Assembly (NCBI GenBank): GCA_950022655.1
Contig: OX465582.1
Span: forward strand, 95,246,704-95,310,703
Direction: 5' to 3'
Length of the DNA: 64,000 nucleotides
Source: Alentia gelatinosa
Taxonomy: Eukaryota; Annelida; Polychaeta; Phyllodocida; Polynoidae
Each line of letters begins with the position of its first letter. Positions within the stretch are counted from its first letter, which is position 1. The notes under the pieces are model-generated. The model was not told the DNA's origin. It did no database searches and saw nothing but the letters and a program-made list of their open reading frames with translations. Positions 10,075 through 21,032 of the stretch are shown one piece after another. The position numbers and the translations under genes are program-made.

Positions 10075-10933
10075 CTATAGTCCTGAGCGTTTAATATGGG
10101 ACAAAAAACTAGTTTTTTCTAACTTGAAAAAGGCAAATCGCTCTTGTGTCATGAACAATAGGGCGATTTTTACAAACAAAATATTGTTAGAAAGCTAAGA
10201 CTTGTGCCTATCTGTCAGTATAAACCTGATATATCTGTGTCATGGCTAAGATTTCCTGTTGTAGATTGAACATTGGAATTTCTGAGGTAAAAACACTGAA
10301 ACATGTTACATTCCTGTCTTCACAGCGATTTAATGAAAAATCTATCGCTATGACCTATAGAAATTAACACCCTATCTTCTTAGCTATTTCAAGACAATTA
10401 AAATGATACCTATATTGCCAGGCTGTGATAAATATTTCCTGAGATACAGGAGCATTATGACAGATGACAAACATTCCAAACATGCCCTAAAACGAGATTT
10501 TCTGATACTATTGCATTTTGGGCAAATAGCATAGCTAGAAACGGCCAAAAATTATCTCTAGATAATAGTTGATCAATACGATAACCTACTGGTTGTATTC
10601 TGTGGGAGTTGATCTACAAATCGCTCTTTATTTAAAGTATCTGTGCTGATTATTGACTGAGATAGGACTGAAGGAAAATCAAGTCATACTTGCTTATTTA
10701 TAATGTCAGTGATTCAAGCAGAAATATGACCTCAGGCCAAAGTTCTTTGATAAAATGACAGGTGGCACCACAATTTTAGAATATTAGGTCTGAAAAGTGT
10801 GTTATATTTATTCTTTTTAATGTTCTCTTGATTTCTATCTGCTTAATTTTCGAAAATATCATCTTTTACCAATGCTGCATATGATTGAACTAGATAGTGT
10901 CATTTTGCCCATATTAAACGCTCAGGACTATAG
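10075..10933. mobile_element. 860-bp TIR element
   Basis: Inverted ends CTATAGTCCTGAGCGTTTAA and its complement lie about 860 bases apart. The interior is AT-rich and has no ORF. A diverged inverted copy lies at about 28720-29250 and shares GTGATAAATATTTCCTGAG, TCTATCG and the GAAAAAGGCAAAT region. No clear target duplication is seen, so the superfamily is unassigned. Confidence 0.65.
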
Positions 10934-11084
10934 ATCATTCGTCTACACTGCAGCAACCGCGATATGGGTGACAGTTTGGAACTGTCATACCTTTTATAGT
11001 TTTGTTTCTTTTTCTGGTATTTTTCTTAGTCAATTGTCCAGTTGATTTCTTGTGGGAATATAACTGATTTATTTTACTCTTTTT

Positions 11085-11103
11085 TTTGGGGGGGGGGGGG
11101 GGG
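11085..11103. repeat. Poly-G run
   Basis: A T-run passes into a G-run, followed by GGCGGAGGCGGCC. Confidence 0.9.
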
Positions 11104-11499
11104 CGGAGGCGGCCCGGGTAAAAACAACTTTTATTTAGTTGATTTATATCACTTTTATAGTTTGTACCATGTGACCTCCCTTGACCAATCAGAACAAGGA
11201 TGTCATCTTGGATGACATTTGTGTACATTCAGTTGTTAGGGCGCGAAATGCATTGACATCTGTATCAACAACTGTATTTGGGGCCCAAAATTGAACTATG
11301 AGACCGCAAGGATTATTTTAAACGGCGGTTTCATCTATGGGAATCATCCGACGACATTCTCCTAGAAGCGGTTGTGAAGATTCACCGTTTCGCCGTGTGG
11401 TAACTAACTACAGACAAATTATGCCCCAAAAATGCCATGTCATTCTAGCGTAAATCTGAGCTATACTATTCCTAGAGCATGGTATGAGAAAATAATATA

Positions 11500-11690
11500 G
11501 ATGAGATATTCGTTGATTAACGTACTAATTGTATTATCCGCACATAAGTAATCAATCTGTCTTTTTTCATTTCCAGGTATGTATGGCAGATTTCCTCCAT
11601 ATGGGGCGTAAGTCAACGTACTTTTGTATTACGTTTTCTGTTCCTTTTAAAACAGTGTTAATGTAAGCACCGTACTCTGGGCCATCCAAA
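11500..11690 (+). other. Exon-like or recursive-splice-like module, copy 1
   Basis: A pyrimidine tract TTTTTTCATTTCCAG is followed at once by GTATGT, and 31 bases later by the strong donor context GTAAGT. It is either a 31-nt microexon or a zero-length recursive-splice point with a downstream donor. The + strand reading MYGRFPPYG is open across it. The same arrangement with flanking similarity recurs at 35015-35200. No neighbouring host exon is recognised, so gene membership is unproven. A dispersed non-coding repeat is the alternative. Confidence 0.3.
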
Positions 11691-11759
11691 AAAGTATTTG
11701 CAGAGAATTTCTGAAATTTCTTAACCTCCACCCCTTCTCCCAATCTTGTATGCAATAGA

Positions 11760-12380
11760 CCGAAGAAGGATCATACGCAAAATTTCCTTTAGTTTTGATT
11801 TTATATTTGGTTGCTGTATGTGTGTTTCTGTGTGTGGTATAGTGAGTCGGGCGTGGTGGATTGTGTTCACGTTATTAAGTCCGACATTACACCATGGACG
11901 AAGTTTGTGGGAATAACATATTTTAACCTTATAGTTGGAGAACTGTTTTTAAAAAGTTCCCATATGTGGTGTTAGCCTTTCCACGGGATCACCGAGGTAC
12001 CAGTTTTCCATTTTTAACTTCCAGCATAGGGGTGCTCTATTCAGCATGACTGGCATTTGTTTGATTCAAATGTCAACCCACTCAGAAGAGTCAGAATATA
12101 CAAATACTCTGATTTCAAGCACCCTCAGAATATACCAGAAATAAAATATACGTCATAAATATATGATTCAAAACATTATTTTCCTCAATACTGTAGCAGT
12201 AAGTCTCCTCAGATTCCTACTTACACAGTATCTTCAGAGTAACAAGTCTGCTATACTATCATATGAACATAGCATCATACAATTTAAAAGTATAGTAATA
12301 CATCGCTCCCAAGAGCAGTCAACAGTAGGTGCATGCAATGCACCTATTGCATGCAGAAGGCAAGGTACGGGCATCCGGTA
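11760..12380. other. No gene recognised
   Basis: AT-rich sequence without a supported element or gene. Confidence 0.4.
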
Positions 12381-12811
12381 TTATCTTACCCCTGGTATTT
12401 TTCCTCATAGACTTAACATTGGTAACATGTACTCAATGCCCATGGAGTATTTAGAAAAAAAAAGCTCTATGTGGGATTATGTCACAATGTAAGCCAATTA
12501 GCCAATATGAGGGGTGAGATAAATTCAGAAACCTATTCAAGTTTATGGTCAGAGCTCGATCCCATTTCGTTTGAATCGTGGCGTGATTCGCCTTGTGAAT
12601 TACTACGCTATTCAACCTTGATGGGATACTATCGTAAAACTAGATGAGTTTTAATCTTGGCCACTGTATGCCATGACCGGAGTTTGGCATAGTGACTTCA
12701 TGAGGCGAAGCCGAGTGAAGTCCTGAGCGAAAACTCCAGGAGTGGCATGCAGTGGCCAAGATTAAATAGATTTTAATTCTATCCTACCCCGTCCCTCGAT
12801 TTTGGAATATT

Positions 12812-13121
12812 ATTCTACCCCTAATATAAACCTCCATAGGCTTAACATTGGGTCACTATATTCGGTCTGGAGTTCAGAAAAATGAAAAATATCGCTCTAA
12901 TGGGATATACTTGACAAATGACGGCATCTGTTAATGTAGAAGTAATTTAGACGGGCGGGGTAGGATAAATTCTAAACCAAACTTGAGTTAGTTGTGTTGT
13001 TTATTGCACGACGGCAAGATCGCGTACTACTGCGGGAGGCGAGGCCTCCCGCAGTAGTACGCGATCTTGCCGTCGTGCAATAAACAACAACCTGACTAAC
13101 TCTTGTTTGGTTTCTCCATAT
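12812..13121 (+). mobile_element. Helentron-like element Hel-B, innermost of the nest
   Basis: It starts ATTCTACCCCTAATA, has the core CATAGGCTTAACATTGGG, and its 3' subTIR is GGGGTAGGATAAATTC. A very long hairpin follows. TT lies at both junctions with the host Hel-C. A diverged second copy lies at 61009-61402. Confidence 0.75.
12996..13088. repeat. Perfect 45-bp inverted repeat with 3-nt loop
   Basis: The left arm 12996-13040 and right arm 13044-13088 are exact reverse complements around the loop GAG. Imperfect complementarity continues outward through AACCAAAC / GTTTGGTT. It is the terminal hairpin of the Hel-B element. Confidence 0.9.
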
Positions 13122-13385
13122 TATGTGATAACAATTCTGTATGCCACTAGTGGCATATAAAACTCCGTATGCCGTTCAGCGTGGCATACGGAAACTCAAT
13201 GTTAAGCCTATGGGATTTTATATTAGGGGTAGGATAAAAGCTCTGACTGTACTCTTTAATAGGTTTCCCATATATTATTATAAACCTGTGTGCAAATGTC
13301 TATCAAATACTGCTTGCTGCTAGGAATGCAGTGATAAATGTTCGTGCCCATTCTGACTCAGTATAATGATAAGCAAACGTCCTGA

Positions 13386-13494
13386 CTGTGGACGAAACGG
13401 ATCTCGCTCTTGGCCAGTCGTCGATCTGACGCTGTAGCCAGAAGGCAGTATGAAATCGACGACTGACCTCGAATAAGAACCTTTTCGTCCACAG
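13386..13494. repeat. Foldback, CTGTGGACGAAACGG type
   Basis: The arms are CTGTGGACGAAACGG with CCAGTCGTCGAT, and ATCGACGACTG with TTTTCGTCCACAG. An inverted relative lies at 59531-59690, and the adjacent tract AAGCAAACGT is also shared. It may be the hairpin of another Hel family. Confidence 0.6.
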
Positions 13495-13867
13495 TAAGGG
13501 CATTTCCCAATAATACGTTACTTGTCTGCAGTCTCAGGCTACAGTATAGAGGGGCTCTGTAGGGGCAGAAGTCGAGGTATAGACTCCAGAAATGCTCAAT
13601 CGAGCAGGCAAAGTTCGCTCAGTGCCTTGATACTACTATGTCGGTGTCCTAAATCTGTCCTCAGAATTGCTGCAAGCATGCATGGTACGGTATCAAATAC
13701 CGACAGACAACTATGAGATTGAATGTCAGTCATCTGCATCCTCGGCAGTGGAAATGTCAATATGGGAATATCTTCCTATTCTTAATGTTACTCTGCCTGA
13801 GCGGAACGTGTTCCCAGTGCTCATTTTAACGACCGGTCCAAATTATCTTATAGGGACACTCACAGTT

Positions 13868-14475
13868 CCGGGATGCCAGTTTTCAATGCTTCCATTGGAA
13901 TTCATGTTTTCATTTTCAGAATGATAAAATATTTTTATCTTTTTGTGTGATATTGACATACCAACTGCTAAATATCCCAATTCAGGTGCAGGCCATGATC
14001 CCAAACTGAAACTCCCCACTGGCCTATATAAAACTTGAGCTTTCCCTTGATCCCTTGATTTCACCACTGTAATGTGGAGGAAAACTAGACCAGTAAAGGT
14101 TGAGACTACTTTTCATCTGGAATCATACAGAAGAAGTATATCGTATAAGCTATCCAAAGCCTAGAATAGTTTAGATGATGAGGTGCTACAGATAGAAACA
14201 TGTGATAATTTTAAAAAAAAAATCGTTTTGTCTTTGTACTACCCAGCAAATAAAAGATGTATACTAGTAAAATATGGTATAATCAAATACTGTACTGCCT
14301 GTTAGCTTTTATAAAATATAAACTAACCTACCGAAATTGTCTGCATGGCCCTGAAGCCTACTGAAGAATTAGCCTAGTAGATTACTCCAGAATTAACATT
14401 AACAAAAAAAAACCTTGTTTTGCAATGGAAGATATTTCAATGTGTGGTTTTTTCTGACCCCAGCTGGCATCCTTG
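13868..14475 (+). mobile_element. hAT MITE, type 1, with about 330 bp insert
   Basis: It starts CCGGGATGCCAGTTTTCAAT and ends CTGACCCCAGCTGGCATCC. The outer parts match the 3393 and 54791 copies. Sequence from about 14076 to 14405 has no counterpart in them and separates CACTGTAATGTG from TTTTGCAATGGAAG. Confidence 0.6.
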
Positions 14476-14837
14476 TCAGTTTTCCACCTTTCATGAGAAG
14501 ATACGGAATAGGGGATGACGAAAACCCACAAAAATGTACCACTGTTGGTTTGCAGTCAGCCTATAAAACCACCAAACCAATGCGTGCTGAAAAAAAGACA
14601 AGTGACAAGATAAAACACACACACTTCCACTCCCACCCCTGACACACTGATGTGGTATGGTGTGGTAAGTCTAGTACTAATTGTCAGTATTTGCCAATTG
14701 TGGATGCAAAAGAAATTATTATGATAAAACATCTTCTCATGCACTATTAATGCATCCAGAATAAAATTACAAGTGTAGTAAAATGATAATATTCATTCTC
14801 ATTAAAAATTGCTGGAACAATCGGAAATGTCTGTTTT

Positions 14838-15086
14838 ACATTTTTCCGTGGAAATCCACTTTTTCATATTCAGTATAAGTAATTTCCTTAACTTGTGTCA
14901 AACAAATATGGTATTGATATAGCTTCATTTATGCGAATAAAACAGTGGTTTGAACCTCCCCACAGACCGTCAGTCCCATGCCATGGCCGACAAGGACATA
15001 TTATCCAAGTTTCCCGGTCTCTCTGAGGCAGAATAATCCACATGAAAATATTCCACTTTTATCCCTGACCCCAACTGACACCCCTA
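14838..15086 (+). mobile_element. hAT MITE, type 2
   Basis: It shares GTGGAAATCCACTTTTTC, AACAGTGGTTTGAACCTCCC, CCATGGCCGACAAGGACATA and the end CTGACCCCAACTGACACCCC with the 5447 copy. Confidence 0.6.
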
Positions 15087-15665
15087 AACAAAATGATATC
15101 AAACGATGTACCATGTCGTACTGTATTGGGTGTCTCGCGCCTACTTGTCACCTCGTACCCTCCCATAGACCCTATTGAGGTATCCGATAATTCAGTCTAT
15201 TCACAAGTTCCGATTTTCGCTGATTACCGACGTGGTATGGTGATAGACCCTTACCCGTAACCCAGAATTAATGCAGTGTAACGGTTTTCAGAGATCTTCA
15301 AATTGAAATTCTGATGCCAGAAATGGAAATTTCAGCTATTTTTACATAGGAATCCGAAACTATATTCAGTTTCTCCAATTACAAATAAGAAAACTGTGGT
15401 TCATGTTGTCGTAGTGTGCCAAGTCTATCGGGAGCGGAACTTTGCTTTACCCGGGGCGATAATCGGGAGTTTAGTAACCTCTGGAGGCTCTATGGTGTAG
15501 AGTGTGAACTGGGCTTGGAGAAGTAAACTGGGCCGGTGATAGGAGACGAGAAAGAGAGTGACAGGACTTCCTGGAGGAAGTGCGACCGTCATTCAGGTGA
15601 CCCAGATTTTTCTCTTAGGAAGCCCTGGGAACGGGTAGGAGCAGTGTGTGTATGTGTGTGGGGAG
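15087..15665. other. No gene recognised
   Basis: A short GT-rich tract lies at about 15640-15660. Nothing else is supported. Confidence 0.4.
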
Positions 15666-15672
15666 GTCAAAG

Positions 15673-16144
15673 TAGACTAGCTCAAGTCTGAATGATGGGC
15701 ATTCATGAAGAAGTCAAACCACTTTCAAGTACAAATAAGGAACTGCATCGAGATCCATAGATACTGATAATATGCCATGAGTTTTGGTCCCGGAGTAATC
15801 TCACGAGGCAAAGCTAAGTAAGATCATGTAGCAAACCAAAATGAATGGCATATTTCCAGTGGCTATGGATTGAGTGCAGTTCGGATTTTATCTCACCCCT
15901 GTGACTTATTAATGGGCTAACATTTATGACATCCTCGCCCATTGGGTATTTGTCTACATTACTCCATGGGCGTTGAGTACGAGATTCCAATATTAAATGC
16001 ATGGGGAAAAAGATACCAGGGGTGAGATAAATTCACTTCCCCATGGACTCATGGCCTATGTTAAGGCTCAGGTGCAGTGTAGGGGGAGGGATAAGGGAAG
16101 GGACACAGGAGGATGGGTAGGATACAAGGACTGAGGCCAGTCTA
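15673..16144 (-). mobile_element. Mutator-like MITE interrupted by a Hel-E element
   Basis: The left end TAGACTAGCTCAAGTCT lies at 15673 and the right end GACTGAGGCCAGTCTA at 16144. Flanks AGGTCAAAG and GGGTTAAAG agree at seven of nine positions. A Hel-E foldback occupies about 15734-16028. Confidence 0.65.
15734..16028 (-). mobile_element. Helentron-like foldback element, family Hel-E
   Basis: The hairpin begins GGAACTGCATCGAGATCCAT and ends GGATTGAGTGCAGTTC, with the apex ACGAGGCAAAGCTAAGTAAG. The module TTTTATCTCACCCCTG to CCAGGGGTGAGATAA follows, with the core CTAACATTTATGACA. Other copies are at 17555 (hairpin only) and 29703. Confidence 0.7.
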
Positions 16145-16438
16145 GGGTTAAAGAAAGGGACTGGCAGAGGACGCATGTTGAATTCCAGTCTGCTGACTGT
16201 AAAATGCGGCTAAACCTTATTTAACCGCGTGATGTCAGCAAAGCTTGTACGCTCTACAACAATATTATAAAGACTTTCATTTATCGTACTAAAACGTTAC
16301 GTTTCCATTGAATGGGTTTACCAGTAATGTGCACGTTAGGGTGCATTTATTCACTCACAAGGAGACCAATTGGGGACTATTATAAATCTATATGCAAAAA
16401 AGAAAAGATGTACAGGATGGGGTTAAACCTGTATTTAT

Positions 16439-16499
16439 GTTGTTGTGTTGTTGTTGTTGTTGTTGTTGTGTTGTTGTTGTTGTTGTTGTTGTTGTTTTG
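16439..16499. repeat. (GTT)n microsatellite
   Basis: About 19 GTT units with two interruptions. Frames across it give poly-Cys/Val or poly-Leu and are artefacts. Confidence 0.95.
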
Positions 16500-16504
16500 T
16501 CTTT

Positions 16505-16640
16505 TTTATCATTGACCATCTTTGCCATAGACTACAAAAGTTGCTCTTCCAAGCATATCCATAACATAACAGCAAAACATCAAGAACATAATAACCAACT
16601 ATGATGATAATACATAATGTTCATTATCTATTCCCTGTTA
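16505..16640 (+). repeat. Dispersed repeat, copy 1
   Basis: It shares CATCTTTGC, TCTTCCAAG and ATCCATA in the same order and spacing with 24608-24730. No ends are defined. Confidence 0.35.
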
Positions 16641-17079
16641 TACTAATTTATAAGAAAATAAGTGCAAATTATCAATACCGCTTAACATAGCCTATGTTGA
16701 GGCATTCTTCGGCGTTAAGTATCTATGTCGGGACACTCGATAGTACATAATTATCGTTTGCCTTGCTTTTTATATTTTGTTTAGAAATAGCTCCTTTTTC
16801 GGGCAGGCTCCATCTTGTAATGGCGGATAACATCAAAGGAGACTTGCGCATGTCCCAGATGCTTATCAGTGTCGACGTTGGTGTCCTCGTTCTATGAAGA
16901 GGTTTTTAGAGTAGGAAAATGGTGCCGCTAAAAAGAGAAAAACCAATATAAATAACCTCCAACTCGAATGTTTAGCAGGACTTCAAGAATCGTGAGTGGG
17001 AAAACATTTTTGAGAGCATATAAAATGTTTCATGTTTTAAAAAAGAAAAAAATATCCAATGTTTCTTATCAAGAAACCT
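16641..17079. other. No gene recognised
   Basis: AT-rich sequence without a supported feature. Confidence 0.4.
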
Positions 17080-17088
17080 AGACTGGTT

Positions 17089-17380
17089 CTAGTCCCTGCA
17101 TCCTATAGCTACCCTCCTCGCTGGGATACAGGAGCAGGAGAAATGTATTGCTATGACAACTCAGGCGGCCAGAGAACTGGAGGAGGGGAGGGAAAGGGGT
17201 AGGAGGAGGTGTAGGGATACAGGGAGCGACTGGGTGGACAAAAACGGGAGGTTCTGTTCCTACTGGACAAGTCTTTGATTCATGGGCCAGTCAGAGAAGG
17301 ATACATACTAAAATGAACTTTATTCTGATTGTGATTAATCATTCAATCAATGTTCATAATCAAAGACTTGAGCAAGTCTA
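17089..17380 (+). mobile_element. Mutator-like MITE, intact copy with 9-bp TSD
   Basis: The ends are TAGACTGGTTCTAGTCCC and AAAGACTTGAGCAAGTCTA. Both flanks read CAAGAAACC, an exact 9-bp duplication. The interior includes a GGGATACAGG tract, a GGAGG-rich tract and CTGGACAAGTCTTTGATTC, an internal echo of the terminal repeat. It is non-coding. Confidence 0.85.
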
Positions 17381-17554
17381 CAAGAAACCCTAAAATGGTT
17401 CACCAGTGGAGGTACACACAAGAAACGTTCACGACACGTTGTCGCTAGGGGCAGCACCATCCACATGCGCCCCGAGATAAGGCAGTTCTCGTGTACCGAC
17501 GGCAGAGACTCAGACATCACGAAATTGTAACACTTTGGGAGTTTGATCAATAAT

Positions 17555-17708
17555 GATAAGGAACTGCATCGAGATCCTTAGCCCCTGACAATATGCCATG
17601 AGGCTTGGATGCGGAGTAATCTTACGATGCAGAGCAGGTGAGATTATGGAGCAAACCAAAGTGAATGGCATATCTGTGGCTATGGATTAAGTGTGGTTTA
17701 TCTCATAC
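17555..17708 (-). mobile_element. Hel-E hairpin fragment
   Basis: The hairpin AAGGAACTGCATCGAGATCC to GGCTATGGATTAAGTG matches the Hel-E copy at 15734. The module is absent beyond TTTATCTCATAC. Confidence 0.55.
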
Positions 17709-17709
17709 A

Positions 17710-17936
17710 TATTACATATACAGTATATGTAATGTCAGAGAAAGATAACATTGATTTAGCCCCATTTACACCAATAAACAGTGGTTTGAACCTCCCCACA
17801 GACCCTCAGCCCAATGCCATGGCCAACAAGGACATATTATCCAAGTTTTCCTGGTCTCTCTGAGGCAGATAAATCCACATAAAGAATATTTCCACATTTC
17901 CCCCTGACCCCAGCTGACATACCTGTACCAGGGAAC
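17710..17936 (+). mobile_element. hAT MITE, type 2
   Basis: It contains CAGTGGTTTGAACCTCCC, CCATGGCCAACAAGG and the end CCCAGCTGACATACCTG. Its left part is eroded and abuts the Hel-E hairpin. Confidence 0.55.
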
Positions 17937-18825
17937 AAATCTTGAGCTTACTTAAGATACCCTCCAGGCTGACCATCTCCTTAACCTGGTTTCTATAAAT
18001 AGGTCTTCATCCAAGACGACCCACTGACCAACTTCCACCAAAAGAGCTTTGTTTTAATCACTTTGGTTTCACTTTTCACCAAAACGTAAGAATGTACTTT
18101 GTTACCCTGAGATTTATCATATACTGATGCTGCCTACAAGACGATTTCTCAGATAACATCAAATCCTGAAAGAGATATCTCTAGAAGAGATAGCTAGAAT
18201 ACAGATCTAACTATAACGAAAATAGTCAAATTGTAATGCAAATTTTCTTTTGTCATAGAGGTGTTAGTGCCACGTCGTAATAGAATAACTCAACCTTGGT
18301 TGAGAGGCACTGGAAATTAAAAAAAAAAAAAAAAAAAAATAGTCTCAAATTGTGATACGATTACAGATATCTTGTTTTTAATCGAGATGCACATTTCTTA
18401 ATCGAAAGATAAATCTATTATCATGAAAAACGTCAAGTGACGATTTTGAATTATCTGTTCATGTTTAGGATGTAATAGAATATAATAAGAAACATGACCC
18501 TCGCAGGCTCTTATCAAATGGTGTCTGGTCGTGATACTGATTAAAAAAAATAAATTGATACAGATTCTCGTGGGTCCTCTCTAGTCTTATAAGCAGATCT
18601 ATTTGCATTAAAAAACGGCTTTTTCCTGGTGGGATAGTACTACAAATACAGTAGGAGTCCACCATCCCGTTTTTACTATCGCAAATGGAATGCGGTACCC
18701 GGTTGTAACGTCAAACCACCAAATATCCTTGAAAAAAGACATAGCCCCACACCAAAAAAAGATATATGACGAGACGAAGCTCACCACAAAATTTTCCTGA
18801 AAAATAAAGGGGAAAAGAGCAGCCA
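17937..18825. other. No gene recognised; A-run at 18318-18339
   Basis: Contains a 22-base A-run. I see no ORF with a recognisable domain on either strand. Confidence 0.4.
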
Positions 18826-18828
18826 TCA

Positions 18829-19140
18829 CCCTTTAAGGGCGGATGATACCTTCAGGCATCAACCGGCGGGGGCGGATAATGCCTTGCTTGATATTTATGA
18901 AGTCATTTTTCAAAAGGAAATATTTTAACAAAAAACTTGAAAATTGCACAGAATATAGGTATAACATCATATTTTCGAATTCTATATAATAGAAATAAAT
19001 GTCTCAAGGATGATATATCACATCACAGGATAAACCTTCGAATTCTGAGTTCAGAGGACAATGCCCCCGTCCCCTATACATAGTCACTAGTAGCCGTCCA
19101 CATGCTTGTAATTCTGCCATAGGCGGCCGTCCTTAAAGGG
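18829..19140. mobile_element. piggyBac-like MITE
   Basis: The ends CCCTTTAAGGGCGG and CCGTCCTTAAAGGG are inverted repeats. TTAA follows the right end; the left flank is ATCA, so that copy of the site has changed. The interior has GATACCTTCAGGCATC, echoing the 7475 element. Confidence 0.65.
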
Positions 19141-19528
19141 TTAATACAAGATATGAAATGAAATCCGCGGGGATTTACATGAGGGCGGATCTCATCAGAT
19201 TCCTGTCAGAGACTGTGTTTGAAGAGTGACGTGACTCTGTATGAAATAGTACGTGTGTGTGGTGGGATGGGAGGGGAGGTGAGTCAGAGGCCGTACCCGC
19301 CACTATCTCTATAGATCTATATTCCCCTTTGTTATTTTGGCCTTGTCCTGGCCGACAACGCAGGGAATTGGGTTTGGTTTATTGTCCGGTTCAGTTTCTG
19401 GCATGGCCCTCAGAAAAAGCGAGCGAGCTGATGCTCTTGTGAGGTTTTGACAGGATTTCTCCGTATGGAACAGATTTCATAAGTAATCGGCATAAAACCA
19501 ATTCCATGAGGCAAAGTTCATATGGTAT
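19141..19528. other. No gene recognised
   Basis: Short frames only; no element ends recognised. Confidence 0.4.
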
Positions 19529-19530
19529 TT

Positions 19531-19757
19531 TGAAGGAATCCCACGAGATGAAAATATTTAACTTGGTCCGTACTCCACCGAGTTTGACTGCAGAGTAATT
19601 CACGAAAGGAAGCTGAGTGAATTACTCTGTGGTCAAACGAGGTGGAGTGTGGACCAAGTTATTTTCATCGAGTGGGTTTGAGTATTGGGTACAATACCTT
19701 CACGGCCATGGAGTACGAGTGTTAAGCCTATGGAGAAAAAGATCGGGGTGGGATAAT
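19531..19757 (-). mobile_element. Helentron-like foldback element, family Hel-L
   Basis: The hairpin runs from CCCACGAGATGAAAAT to TTTTCATCGAGTGGG. The module tail with GAGTGTTAAGCCTATGG and GGGGTGGGATAA follows. The hairpin recurs at 59820-59945. Confidence 0.6.
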
Positions 19758-19957
19758 GTGACATTCTTCATAAGGCATAGTTCATATGGTATCGTGACAT
19801 TATTGTCATCATTTGATAGTACATTTATATGAGTATGTTCATTGTTATACCAGTCCACATATGTATTCTCGAACATGATCAAATACTTATGTAAGTTACA
19901 AGATATGTAATTAAAATCAGTTATCCCTGGGCCCAGGTTGTGCTCCTGTGAGCCAGG

Positions 19958-19991
19958 GGCCCGTTTAATAATCTAGGATCGTACATGATAA
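19958..19991 (+). mobile_element. GGATC MITE, left fragment split by the hAT element
   Basis: GGCCCGTTTAATAATCTAGG and ATCGTACATG lie directly before the hAT left end. The continuation ATGAAGACCCTTTTCT reappears just beyond its right end, at about 24558. Confidence 0.6.
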
Positions 19992-20492
19992 CAGGGATGC
20001 CAGTTTGTCGGATTTTGCCTACATGTAGGATTTTGAATTTAGTCTAAAGAATCACTTGAATTTTTCAAGAAATTCCTTAAGTTTTGAGGCTGATATATAC
20101 TCCAGGTTCATTAAAATCCGAATGTTTGATTAATATGTTTTGTGATCTGTCAATCACAGCACACTCAGTTATTGGGCCTACACCCAGTGCTCTAACTTAC
20201 ATCTGTAGGAGCGTCGGATTCCTGTGGGAAATGCTCCTACAGATAAGGGTAGGGAGATTGCTGGCACCTGATTGGCTTAAAATATATCATTTGGAAATTC
20301 CTGGAATACAGTATTTGAACCCTTAGTGAGTATTAAAAAAATACTCAAAGGAATGTACAATGTATATTTAAACATACTTTGCTTAATATAGAACTGATAA
20401 CGTGTGGAAATCGTTTTTGAATAATTTGCTTTAACAAATGCCTCATTTAGTGCGAGCCTACACAGCCAGAACTAGGTCAGGTCACCCATGTG

Positions 20493-20560
20493 CACTCTCC
20501 TAGCAGATATTTCGCGGCACTATCGCAGGAAGTAGAGTGCAGGATCTCTGCTTGGAGAGT
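20493..20560. repeat. Mini-foldback, CTCTCCTAGCAGA type
   Basis: CACTCTCCTAGCAGAT and ATCTCTGCTTGGAGAGT enclose about 35 bases including TTTCGCGGC. Both sides also carry CACCCATGTG / AACCCATGTG, possibly a short target duplication. It lies inside the hAT element. Confidence 0.6.
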
Positions 20561-21032
20561 AACCCATGTGGTCAGGACCTGCTCACATGGCGAAATTAGG
20601 CCATCATTGCCACAGTATTCTGAATGTGAAGTTCTCTGCATATTGCCCAGCCCACAGAAGGTATGTACCAAAATAGTTTGAATGTCCAATTATCACAGAT
20701 GAAAGTTTTCTGTCAAAAGACATAATTTCGATATTTCAACAACAATGTAAGGGTCTCATTTGGTGGCTTGATGGCCGCACCATGAGCCCAAAACCGCCGC
20801 CGACTGCACATGGGAAGCTGTACCAGCTGCAGTGTCATTTGCCAGGTCATAGATATAGAGAGACTGGATTCCCAACCCTACCGTGTTTATGTTCTGCTGC
20901 CCATGTGCGGCCGCTGTTGGGCACCTGCTGATATAACACTAATGCTGTTTATAGTTCTAAGTTTAAACTAAGAATTACAACAAAATATCAGAAATTGCAC
21001 AGAGAAAGGCTGGGGTACCAGGTTTGTTTACT

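Larger units (their letters stand above)
12632..13235 (-). mobile_element. Helentron-like element Hel-C, middle of the nest
   Basis: On the + strand the hairpin comes first (TCGTAAAACTAGATGAG, apex CATGAGGCGAAGCCGAGTG). The module follows, from TATCCTACCCCGTC to AGGGGTAGGAT. It is split inside GATTTTGGAATATT / ATGTGATAACAATTC by the Hel-B element. Uninterrupted versions of this junction exist at about 52290 and 60490. Confidence 0.75.
12383..13274 (+). mobile_element. Helentron-like element Hel-A, outermost of a triple nest
   Basis: It starts ATCTTACCCCTGGTATTTTT, carries CATAGACTTAACATTGG, and has its 3' subTIR at GAGGGGTGAGATAAATTC. The hairpin left arm runs to GATGGGATAC at about 12628. 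The right arm resumes at AAGCTCTGACTG (about 13238) and ends AATAGGTTTCCCATATA. The 600 bases between are a Hel-C copy, which itself holds a Hel-B copy. Confidence 0.75.
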
